From Sulfurivirga caldicuralii (GTDB lineage: Bacteria; Pseudomonadota; Gammaproteobacteria; Thiomicrospirales; Thiomicrospiraceae), in the NCBI GenBank assembly GCA_015661715.1, contig DQVN01000040.1, positions 1 through 8,144 of the forward strand: a stretch of DNA of 8,144 nt. Direction: 5' to 3'. Below, one piece after another: positions 1 to 5,550 of this stretch (the stretch's first letter is position 1; each line of letters begins with the position of its first letter). The position numbers and the translations under genes are program-made. Below the pieces are notes generated by a model, which saw only the letters and a program-made list of their open reading frames with translations, made no database searches and was not told the DNA's origin.

Positions 1-50
1 ATCAGTACGGCAATAGTGACGACGCCGAAAAACTTCATCAGGTCACTCAT
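1..50 (-). CDS. 5' end of an unidentified gene, cut by the window edge
   Basis: Only the first 16 codons are present. They read MSDLMKFFGVVTIAVL, a short polar start followed by a hydrophobic run, which could begin a signal peptide or a membrane segment. The start is well supported: on the minus strand a CAGGAG ribosome-binding sequence (58-63) sits 7 bases before the ATG at 50. A second ATG four codons in (MKFFGV...) is possible but is less well spaced from this site. The gene lies downstream of yicC on the same strand but is separated from it by 112 bases and a hairpin, so it may have its own promoter. It is not gmk, a frequent yicC neighbour, because the Gmk N-terminus with its P-loop is absent. 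No function can be assigned from 16 residues. Confidence 0.6.
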   Translation of the reverse strand, partial: MSDLMKFFGVVTIAVL

Positions 51-131
51 AATCGTGCTCCTGTTTAAGGTGTTGAGTTACGGGGTGATTTTGTTGACAA
101 ATGTTAACCGTCTGTTTTAGCTTTTGCAAAC
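51..131. other. intergenic stretch with an imperfect palindrome
   Basis: This stretch between the yicC hairpin and the partial gene contains no reading frame of note. It must hold any separate promoter for the partial gene. An imperfect inverted repeat, GTTGACAAATGTTAAC (93-108), pairs at 6 of 8 positions and could be an operator. It also contains -35-like hexamers (TTGTCA on the minus strand at 95-100, TTGACA on the plus strand at 94-99). No good -10 hexamer was found at 16-18 base spacing on the minus strand, so no promoter is called. Confidence 0.3.
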
Positions 132-166
132 AAAAACTCTTTATAAGTTGACGCGCATCAACTTAT
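132..166 (-). terminator. hairpin at the yicC stop codon, possible terminator
   Basis: The arms ATAAGTTGA (143-151) and TCAACTTAT (158-166) are exact reverse complements and form a 9-base-pair stem with a 6-base loop. Read on the minus strand, the stem begins at the yicC stop codon (163-165) and is followed after about six bases by a run of five T (132-136) and then GTTTG. The stem is AT-rich and the T-run is displaced, so it is a weak intrinsic terminator at best. It may instead stabilise the 3' end of the transcript. It has no T-run in the plus direction. Confidence 0.45.
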
Positions 167-1023
167 TCCACATTCTGGATCTGTTCGCGCATCTGCTCGA
201 TCAGCACTTTCAGCTCAACGGCGGCCTCGGTCAGGCGCATATCTGCAGCCTTGGCGCCCAAGGTATTGGCTTCGCGGTTGAGTTCCTGCATTAGAAAGTC
301 CAGCCGTCGTCCCACCGGCCCGGTTTGGTTGAGGGTTTTGCGCACATGGGATACGTTGGTCAGGAGCCGATCCAGCTCTTCGGCCACGTCCATCTTCTGC
401 GCCATCATGGCCACTTCCTGAGCCAGGCGGGTTTCATCCACCTCGGCGCTCAATTGAGCGATGCGCTGGCGCAGTTTTGCTTCATAGGCCTTGACCGCCT
501 CGGGCACCACCGGGCGCAGTTGCTGGACAATCTGTTCGATGGTATCCAGGCGCGTTTCAATCAGGTGCTTGAGGGCTTCGCCTTCGTCACGGCGCACCTG
601 GTCCAGTTGGTTCAGCGCTTGTTCGGCGCAACTGAGCAGGTCGGCTTGCATCCGTTGGCGGTCCAGTGGGGGTTCGGCAATGACCCCGGGCCACTGGAGG
701 ATTTCCACCGCATTGAGATGGCTGGCTGCCGGCAGGCGCAGACGCACTTCGCGGATCACCTCGATCAGGCCGTCCAGCACCGTGTCGTTGAGGTGGGGCA
801 CTTGGGCTTCACCGCTCAGTTGCAGGGTGAGCGTCAGCTCCACTTTGCCGCGGGAGAGGTGGCGTTTGATGGTCTCACGCAAGGGCATCTCCAGCTCGCG
901 CCAACTGTCCGGCAGGCGGAAATAGGTTTCCAGATAACGGTGGTTGACGCTGCGGATTTCCCAGGTTATGTGCCCCCAGTCGGTGTCGCACTGCTGGCGG
1001 GCAAAGGCGGTCATGCTTTTCAT
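163..1023 (-). CDS. yicC: YicC family endoribonuclease
   Basis: The 286-residue product matches the usual length and both conserved ends of the YicC family. The N-terminal domain begins MKSMTAFAR and contains WEIRSVNHRYLE (residues 21-32) and the basic LSRGKVEL segment (about 56-63). The C-terminal DUF1732 part carries GRRLDFLMQELNREANTLG (about 238-256) followed by the EAAVELKVLIEQMREQIQN tail. The middle is rich in predicted helix. Work on the E. coli protein describes a metal-dependent endoribonuclease linked to small-RNA turnover and PNPase, acting in the cytoplasm. The ATG at 1023 fits the family N-terminus, but the ribosome-binding site is weak (GGACTC about ten bases upstream). The gene diverges from rph across 90 bases. 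On its downstream side lies an unrelated short partial gene rather than gmk. Confidence 0.95.
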   Translation of the reverse strand: MKSMTAFARQQCDTDWGHITWEIRSVNHRYLETYFRLPDSWRELEMPLRETIKRHLSRGKVELTLTLQLSGEAQVPHLNDTVLDGLIEVIREVRLRLPAASHLNAVEILQWPGVIAEPPLDRQRMQADLLSCAEQALNQLDQVRRDEGEALKHLIETRLDTIEQIVQQLRPVVPEAVKAYEAKLRQRIAQLSAEVDETRLAQEVAMMAQKMDVAEELDRLLTNVSHVRKTLNQTGPVGRRLDFLMQELNREANTLGAKAADMRLTEAAVELKVLIEQMREQIQNVE

Positions 1024-1043
1024 GGTAGATGAGTCCGGTTGGC

Positions 1044-1049
1044 TATAAT
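1044..1049 (+). promoter_or_regulatory. -10 element for the rph operon
   Basis: A perfect TATAAT lies between yicC and rph. No convincing -35 hexamer is seen at 16-18 bases (CATGGT at 17), so activity may need an activator or upstream contacts. Transcription would begin near 1056, leaving a leader of about 58 bases before the rph ATG. This excludes the longer in-frame start at TTG 1039, which lies ahead of the -10. Confidence 0.5.
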
Positions 1050-1056
1050 TCCCCCT

Positions 1057-1062
1057 ATTCTA
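1057..1062 (-). promoter_or_regulatory. candidate -10 element for yicC
   Basis: On the minus strand the hexamer reads TAGAAT (5 of 6 to consensus), placed to start transcription near 1050 and give yicC a leader of about 27 bases. The -35 region is poor (TGCCGA at 17-base spacing). It faces the rph -10 element only 7 bases away, so the two promoters would occupy the same DNA. Confidence 0.3.
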
Positions 1063-1113
1063 ACGAATCAGGCAAGGCGTCGGCATGGGGCGCCGCAAAA
1101 GGAGAGCGTGCAG

Positions 1114-1848
1114 ATGAGTGAGTGGCTGCGTCCATCAGGCCGGGCGGCGGATCAGTTGCGTCCGGTGACCATAGAGACCGGGTATACCAAATATGCGGAA
1201 GGGTCGGTGCTGGTCAGTATCGGCGATACTAAGGTGATCTGCACCGCCAGTGTTGAGGAGAAGGTGCCCCCCTTTTTGCAGGGTCAGGGCCAGGGCTGGA
1301 TTACGGCGGAGTATGGCATGTTGCCCCGTTCCACGGGCACGCGGATGCGCCGGGAGGCCAGCAGCGGCAAGCAGGGGGGGCGTACGGTGGAAATTCAGCG
1401 CCTGATCGGCCGCGCTTTGCGGGCGGCGGTGGATTTGTCCCGATTGGGTGAGCGCACGATTACGGTGGACTGTGATGTCATTCAGGCGGATGGCGGAACG
1501 CGCACCGCGGCCATTACCGGCGGGTTTGTGGCGCTGGCTTTGGCGTTGCGCCACCTGCAACGGGAAGGGGCCTTAGCGGAAGATCCCATCGCCCACCATG
1601 TGGCGGCCATTTCCGTGGGGGTGCTGGCGGGACATCCCATTCTGGATTTGGCCTACTGTGAGGATTCCATTGCCGAGACGGATATGAATGTGGTCATGAC
1701 CGATGATGGCCGTTTTGTGGAGCTGCAGGGCACGGCCGAAGGCGCGCCGTTTAATCGGCAAGAACTGGAGGCGATGCTGGCGCTGGCGCACAAAGGCATT
1801 GCTGAGCTGATTGCCATACAGCGGGCCGCCCTGGAGTTGGCACCATGA
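1114..1848 (+). CDS. rph: ribonuclease PH (tRNA 3'-end phosphorolytic exoribonuclease)
   Basis: This phosphate-dependent 3'-5' exoribonuclease trims tRNA precursors and acts as a ring of dimers in the cytoplasm. The 244-residue product is close to the usual length (about 238). Recognisable blocks are [13 protein letters not shown] (6-18), [12 protein letters not shown] (37-48), [16 protein letters not shown] (59-74), [19 protein letters not shown] (86-104), [17 protein letters not shown] (120-136, including the phosphate-binding GTRT) and [13 protein letters not shown] (187-199). The ATG at 1114 is chosen because AAGGAGA (1099-1105) precedes it at good spacing and homology begins there; extension to TTG 1039 would run past the promoter. 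The protein looks intact, unlike the frameshifted rph of E. coli K-12. Its stop codon overlaps the rdgB start by four bases. Codons 87-89 contain a run of seven G. Confidence 0.97.
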   Translation: MSEWLRPSGRAADQLRPVTIETGYTKYAEGSVLVSIGDTKVICTASVEEKVPPFLQGQGQGWITAEYGMLPRSTGTRMRREASSGKQGGRTVEIQRLIGRALRAAVDLSRLGERTITVDCDVIQADGGTRTAAITGGFVALALALRHLQREGALAEDPIAHHVAAISVGVLAGHPILDLAYCEDSIAETDMNVVMTDDGRFVELQGTAEGAPFNRQELEAMLALAHKGIAELIAIQRAALELAP

Positions 1849-2459
1849 AGGTGGTCTTTGCCAGTGGTAATACCGGTAAGGTGCGAGAAGTGAGCCAGAT
1901 GCTGGCGCCTTTGCACTGGCAGGTGGTGCCGCAGAGCCAACTATTTGACGAGGCGGCGGCGGAGACGGGACTGACCTTTGTGGAGAATGCCCTGATCAAG
2001 GCCCGTTTTGCCTGTGCTAAGACCGGCCTGCCAGCCATTGCCGATGATTCCGGGCTGGAGGTGGCGGCGCTGGGCGGGGCGCCAGGTATCCACTCCGCCC
2101 GTTTTGCCGGCGCGGATGCCACCGACAGCAGCAATATTGATCGGTTGCTGGCGGCCCTGCAGGCTGTGCCGCCTGACCAGCGTCAGGCCAGTTTTTACTG
2201 CGCCATGGTGTTCTTGCGCCATGCCGAAGATCCGACGCCGGTGATCGCCTTGGGCCGCTGGAATGGCGAGATTCTGCAGGCGAGACGGGGTGAGCATGGC
2301 TTTGGCTATGATCCCATCTTCTATGTGCCTAGCGAAGGGTGTACGGCTGCCGAACTGCCCCCTGAGCGTAAGTATCAGCTCAGCCATCGGGCGCAGGCGC
2401 TGCGCAGTCTGGTGACGCAAATACAGGATTTGCAGCAACAGGGGCTGTTGCGGCATTGA
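1845..2459 (+). CDS. rdgB: dITP/XTP pyrophosphatase (RdgB/HAM1 family)
   Basis: This enzyme hydrolyses dITP, dXTP and the ribose forms to monophosphates plus pyrophosphate, keeping deaminated purines out of DNA and RNA. The 204-residue length is typical. Visible motifs are the nucleotide-binding SGNTGK (7-12), [10 protein letters not shown] (45-54), ADDSGLEV (66-73) with the likely catalytic Asp68 (Asp69 in E. coli), [12 protein letters not shown] (78-89), GFGYDPIF (152-159) and SHRAQAL (180-186). The ATG overlaps the rph stop as ATGA, and hemW may start inside its own stop as TTGA, so it is probably translationally coupled on both sides. The rph-rdgB-hemW order is a known conserved context. 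Confidence 0.97.
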   Translation: MKVVFASGNTGKVREVSQMLAPLHWQVVPQSQLFDEAAAETGLTFVENALIKARFACAKTGLPAIADDSGLEVAALGGAPGIHSARFAGADATDSSNIDRLLAALQAVPPDQRQASFYCAMVFLRHAEDPTPVIALGRWNGEILQARRGEHGFGYDPIFYVPSEGCTAAELPPERKYQLSHRAQALRSLVTQIQDLQQQGLLRH

Positions 2460-3610
2460 AACCGATGTTGCCGCCGCCGCTGACTTTGTATGTGCACTTT
2501 CCCTGGTGTGTGCGCAAGTGCCCTTACTGCGATTTCAATTCTCACAGTTTTCAGGACACATTTGATGAGGCGGGCTATTTCGCCGCTTTGAAAACTCAGT
2601 TGGAGCAGGTTGTGCCGCACATCTGGGGGCGGCGCATTCATGCCATTTTCTTTGGCGGCGGCACGCCCAGCCTGATGAGCGTGGCGGCGCTGGATGACTT
2701 TCTCAGCCACGCCCGAGCGTTACTGGGCTTTGGCGCCCAGGTGGAGATCACCCTGGAGGCCAATCCGGGCACGGCCGAGGCGGACAAGTTTGCCGGTTTT
2801 CGCCAGGCGGGGGTCAACCGTCTCTCCATCGGGGTGCAGAGCTTTGCCGATGACAAGCTGCGTGCTTTGGGGCGTATTCACACCGCCCGATCGGCCCATC
2901 GGGCGCTGGAGATGGCGCACCAGGCGGGGTTTGACAACTTCAATATTGATTTGATGTTTGCCCTGCCGGGTCAGACCCTCGAACAGGCGTTGGCCGATGT
3001 GGAAACCGCCCTGGCGTATGATCCGCCCCACCTGTCCCACTATCAGTTGACCCTGGAGCCCAACACGCCTTTTTACCGTCAGCCACCTGCTGCGCTGCCG
3101 GATGAGGCGCTGGCATTTGCCATGCAGCAGGCCTGTGCTGAACGGCTGCAAGTGGCAGGGTTGGTGCACTATGAAGTGTCCGCCTGGGCCCAGCCGGGAC
3201 GGCGCTGCGCCCATAATCTGAATTACTGGCGCTATGGCGACTATATCGGGCTGGGCGCCGGCGCCCACGGTAAGCTTACCTTTCCGCAGCGGCAAGAGAT
3301 CTGGCGCACGCAGATGCCGGCCAGTCCCGGGGCCTATATGGCCGCCATGGCGCGCGGTGAGCACGGGCGGCGCTGGCAGGTGAGCGCAGCCGAACGCCCC
3401 TTCGAATTCCTCCTCAATCGTCTGCGTCTGTTTGAGCCGTTTGACCTGGCGGACTTTGAGGGGGCCACCGGTTTGACGCGGTCGGTGCTTGTGCCGCTGC
3501 TGTCGCGCTGGCAGGAGAAGGGGGCTTTGGTGCTCGAGGGGACGCAGGTGGCCCTGACCGAACAGGGACGCTGGTTTATCAATGACATTGTGGCTGACAT
3601 GCTGGATTGA
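2456..3610 (+). CDS. hemW: HemW-like heme chaperone, radical SAM family
   Basis: HemW, formerly annotated as oxygen-independent coproporphyrinogen oxidase, binds heme and an iron-sulfur cluster and is thought to deliver heme to membrane enzymes. The 384-residue product resembles E. coli HemW (378) throughout. The cluster motif CVRKCPYC gives Cys18, Cys22 and Cys25 with CxxxCxxC spacing. It is followed by FFGGGTPS (65-72), EANPGT (101-106), GVNRLSIGVQSF (119-130), PPHLSHYQLTLEPNTPF (190-206) and HNLNYW (253-258), the motif tied to heme binding in HemW. The HemN-type C-terminal domain is present. Two starts are possible: TTG 2456, overlapping the rdgB stop with a modest AGGGG 11 bases upstream, or ATG 2465, giving 381 residues. 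Neither changes a known domain. The gene ends 20 bases before the umuD ATG. Confidence 0.95.
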   Translation: MKPMLPPPLTLYVHFPWCVRKCPYCDFNSHSFQDTFDEAGYFAALKTQLEQVVPHIWGRRIHAIFFGGGTPSLMSVAALDDFLSHARALLGFGAQVEITLEANPGTAEADKFAGFRQAGVNRLSIGVQSFADDKLRALGRIHTARSAHRALEMAHQAGFDNFNIDLMFALPGQTLEQALADVETALAYDPPHLSHYQLTLEPNTPFYRQPPAALPDEALAFAMQQACAERLQVAGLVHYEVSAWAQPGRRCAHNLNYWRYGDYIGLGAGAHGKLTFPQRQEIWRTQMPASPGAYMAAMARGEHGRRWQVSAAERPFEFLLNRLRLFEPFDLADFEGATGLTRSVLVPLLSRWQEKGALVLEGTQVALTEQGRWFINDIVADMLD

Positions 3611-3612
3611 AT

Positions 3613-3618
3613 TATGTT
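3613..3618 (+). promoter_or_regulatory. weak candidate -10 element for umuD
   Basis: TATGTT matches TATAAT at 4 of 6 positions. The -35 region is unclear: TTGTGG (3588-3593) is 19 bases away and CTGACA (3594-3599) only 13. If used, transcription would begin near 3625-3631, at or just before the umuD ATG, giving a leaderless or almost leaderless message. The hexamer overlaps the left end of the start-codon palindrome. Confidence 0.25.
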
Positions 3619-3644
3619 ACACTTTTCATCATGAAAGGTGAAAC
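3616..3644. promoter_or_regulatory. 29-base near-palindrome across the umuD start, candidate operator
   Basis: The arms GTTACACTTTTCAT (3616-3629) and ATGAAAGGTGAAAC (3631-3644) are reverse complements at 12 of 14 positions around a single central C. The right arm starts at the umuD ATG. In RNA the inner part can fold into an 8-pair stem (3620-3627 with 3633-3640, one U-G pair) with a five-base loop holding AU of the start codon. No T-run follows, so it is not a terminator for hemW. The position over a possible -10 and start site fits a repressor site; no CTG-N10-CAG LexA box was found near umuD. Which protein binds, if any, is unknown. Confidence 0.55.
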
Positions 3645-4224
3645 GGAAAACAAATCGGGTTGGGGTGGCGCACGCCCCGGCGCCGGCCGACGCAAGGGAT
3701 CCGGCCGCTATGGCGAGCCCACCAAGGTGATACGGGTGCCCGCTTCCAAGGTGGCGCAGGTGCGGGCGTTCCTGGATCGCCTCTATGCTCATGGAACGGT
3801 GGCGCCCCAGGCCCGCGCCCACCCGCGGCCTGTGCCTGCGGCTTTTCCCTTCTATGCGGCGTCGGTGGCGGCGGGCTTTCCCTCTCCTGCAGAGGACTAC
3901 GAAGAGCCGGCGCTGGATTTGAACGATTATTTAGTGCAGCACCGGGAGGCCACTTTCTTTGTCCGCGCTCAGGGACACTCCATGGTCGGCGCGGGCATTC
4001 ATGATGGCGATCTATTGGTGGTGGATCGTGCGCTGACCGCCCGCGACGGCGACATTGTCATCGCGGTGGTGGATGGGGCGCTGACCGTCAAGCGCCTGCG
4101 CCAGCAGGGGGAGCGCACCTGGTTGCAGGCGGAAAACCCGGACTATGGCGATATTGAGCTGGGTGAAGCGCAGCAACTGGAACTGTGGGGCGTGGTCACG
4201 GCGGTCATTCATCAATACCGTTAA
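3631..4224 (+). CDS. umuD: UmuD-type self-cleaving polymerase V subunit with a long N-terminal domain
   Basis: UmuD cleaves itself when stimulated by RecA filaments, and UmuD' dimers join UmuC as polymerase V. From ATG 3631 the product has 197 residues, against 139 in E. coli. The C-terminal peptidase S24 domain is intact: scissile Ala81-Gly82 in AAGFPSP, catalytic Ser117 in GHSM, Lys154 in TVKR. The 35- and 37-residue intervals equal those from Gly25 to Ser60 to Lys97 in E. coli. The extra N-terminus has a basic Gly/Arg segment (GWGGARPGAGRRKGSGR, 10-26), a strand-like TKVIRVP (31-37), a probable helix (39-54) and an Ala/Pro linker up to the cut site. The start has no Shine-Dalgarno sequence and sits in a palindrome; TTG 3607 is an alternative, adding eight residues and overlapping the hemW stop. 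umuC follows after 45 bases. A LexA-like regulator is the alternative reading, but the umuC partner and GFPSP favour UmuD. Confidence 0.92.
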   Translation: MKGETENKSGWGGARPGAGRRKGSGRYGEPTKVIRVPASKVAQVRAFLDRLYAHGTVAPQARAHPRPVPAAFPFYAASVAAGFPSPAEDYEEPALDLNDYLVQHREATFFVRAQGHSMVGAGIHDGDLLVVDRALTARDGDIVIAVVDGALTVKRLRQQGERTWLQAENPDYGDIELGEAQQLELWGVVTAVIHQYR

Positions 4225-4269
4225 GGGTGTGGATGGGGTGCGCCGACAAGGGTCAGGAGGCGGTGGCAA

Positions 4270-5520
4270 ATGAGCCGTATTGTCTTGGTGGATGCCAATA
4301 ATTTCTACGCCAGTTGTGAAATGGTGTTTGAACCGGCGCTGGCGCAGCGGCCGCTGGTGGTGTTATCCAATAATGACGGCATTGTGGTGGCGGCCAATGA
4401 ACCGGCCAAACGCCTGGGGCTGAAAGCTCAGCCGTTCTTTCGCATCCGCCAGTTGCTGCGGCGCCACGGTGGCGTCGCCCGTTCCTCCAACTATACGCTC
4501 TATGCCGATATGAGCCGACGCTTTCACCGTCTGCTGGCCCGCCATGCCAGCGCCCAGGAGATCTATTCCATCGATGAAAGTTTCTTGCTGGTGCCAGAGG
4601 GGCTAGGCGCGGAGTGGGGGCGGTGCTTAAGCGATCAGGTGCGCCAATGGTTGGGATTGCCGGTGGCGGTGGGTATGGGGCGCACGAAGACGGAAGCCAA
4701 GCTGGCCAATTACTGGGCTAAGCGCTACCGCCTGTTTGATGGGGTGGTGGATGCAGCAGCTCTGGCGGAAGCCGTGCGCACCGTGCTGCTGGCGCAAACA
4801 CCGGTCAGCGCCTTGTGGGGCGTGGGGCGGCGGCTGAGCCGACGTTTGCAGGCGGCCGGTGTCCACACCGTGGCAGATCTGCTGTCCCATCCGGGGGATG
4901 TGGTGCGTCAGCTGGGTCATCTGCCCCTATGGCGCGTGTGGGCGGAGCTGCAGGGACAGAGGCATTATGCGGTGCAAACTCAGCCGCAGGCCAGCCAGAC
5001 CCTGGTGTGTTCACGCAGTTTTGCCCGGCCGGTCACTGCGCTGGCAGAGTTGGAAGCGGCCTTGGCGGATTATGTGATGACGGTGATGCAAAAGCTGTGG
5101 CGTCAGCAACTGGTGGCAGGAGAGGTGGCGGTGTTTGCCGCGGGCAGCCGCTTTGCCCAAGGGGCGGCGGTGCCTGCCTGGGCGCAGCATAAGCTGATGA
5201 CGCCTACGGAAGATGTGGTGGCGGTGCTCAAGCTGGCGCGCAGGCTGTTGCATCAACTGTATCAGCCCGGGCGTTCCTATCGTAAGGTGTTGATTCGCTT
5301 GGGGGCGTTGCAGCCGCGCCATCAGGTGCCGGCGGGGCTGTTCAGCCGTCCGTCTCGAGCGCAGCAGGCTTTGCAAGCGGTGCAGGCGCGCTTTGGCCCT
5401 CAGGCCTTGTTTCTGGGGCGGCAGGGTGCGTTGCAACCGCAGGCGGATTGGCAGATGGCGCGTAATCGGCGCAGCCCGCGTTATACCACCTGTTGGGCGG
5501 AGCTGCCGCAGGTGAGTTAA
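4270..5520 (+). CDS. umuC: DNA polymerase V catalytic subunit UmuC (Y family)
   Basis: UmuC copies damaged templates together with UmuD' and RecA. The 416-residue length is close to E. coli (422). The palm holds VDANNFYASCE with metal ligand Asp8 and probable steric-gate Tyr13, then VVLSNNDG (30-37), SSNYTLYADMS (72-82) and YSIDESF (99-105) with Asp102 and Glu103. The thumb-region ALWGVGRRLSRRL helix-hairpin-helix is at 181-193. The little-finger domain begins near CSRSFARP (247-254), and the UmuC-specific tail ends SPRYTT (402-407). A strong AGGAGG (4255-4260) lies nine bases before the ATG. The place of the beta-clamp motif (QLNLF in E. coli) reads PAGLF (354-358), lacking the leading Gln. 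It is very probably co-transcribed with umuD. It converges on trmB with only 30 bases between, and no good terminator is seen. Confidence 0.97.
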   Translation: MSRIVLVDANNFYASCEMVFEPALAQRPLVVLSNNDGIVVAANEPAKRLGLKAQPFFRIRQLLRRHGGVARSSNYTLYADMSRRFHRLLARHASAQEIYSIDESFLLVPEGLGAEWGRCLSDQVRQWLGLPVAVGMGRTKTEAKLANYWAKRYRLFDGVVDAAALAEAVRTVLLAQTPVSALWGVGRRLSRRLQAAGVHTVADLLSHPGDVVRQLGHLPLWRVWAELQGQRHYAVQTQPQASQTLVCSRSFARPVTALAELEAALADYVMTVMQKLWRQQLVAGEVAVFAAGSRFAQGAAVPAWAQHKLMTPTEDVVAVLKLARRLLHQLYQPGRSYRKVLIRLGALQPRHQVPAGLFSRPSRAQQALQAVQARFGPQALFLGRQGALQPQADWQMARNRRSPRYTTCWAELPQVS

Positions 5521-5550
5521 CCCTTGCACCGCCTTGACGCAAGACGCAGG

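Noticed and set aside
325..1032. A 235-codon plus-strand open frame opposite yicC.
   Set aside because: It is antisense to a well-conserved gene, is rich in His, Gln and Leu as expected from reading the complement of GC-rich codons, and resembles no known family.
1039..1113. A 25-residue N-terminal extension of RNase PH from TTG 1039.
   Set aside because: The codon lies upstream of the TATAAT at 1044-1049, the extension has no homology, and a good ribosome-binding site precedes ATG 1114.
3581..3630. A LexA (SOS) box ahead of umuD, for example CTGGTTTATC... near 3572 or CTGACATGC... at 3594.
   Set aside because: Neither has a CAG half-site at the required CTG-N10-CAG spacing, so no standard LexA site is supported.
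3616..3644. The start-codon palindrome as a terminator for hemW.
   Set aside because: No T-run follows the stem; it is followed by an A-rich coding stretch of umuD.
5011..5529. A 172-codon minus-strand frame opposite the end of umuC.
   Set aside because: It lies wholly within umuC and has the repetitive His/Arg/Gln composition of an antisense shadow, with no ribosome-binding site.
5521..5550. A terminator between the convergent umuC and trmB (CTTGC at 5523-5527 with GCAAG at 5539-5543).
   Set aside because: The stem is only five pairs with an 11-base loop and no T-run on either strand, so it does not support a terminator call.
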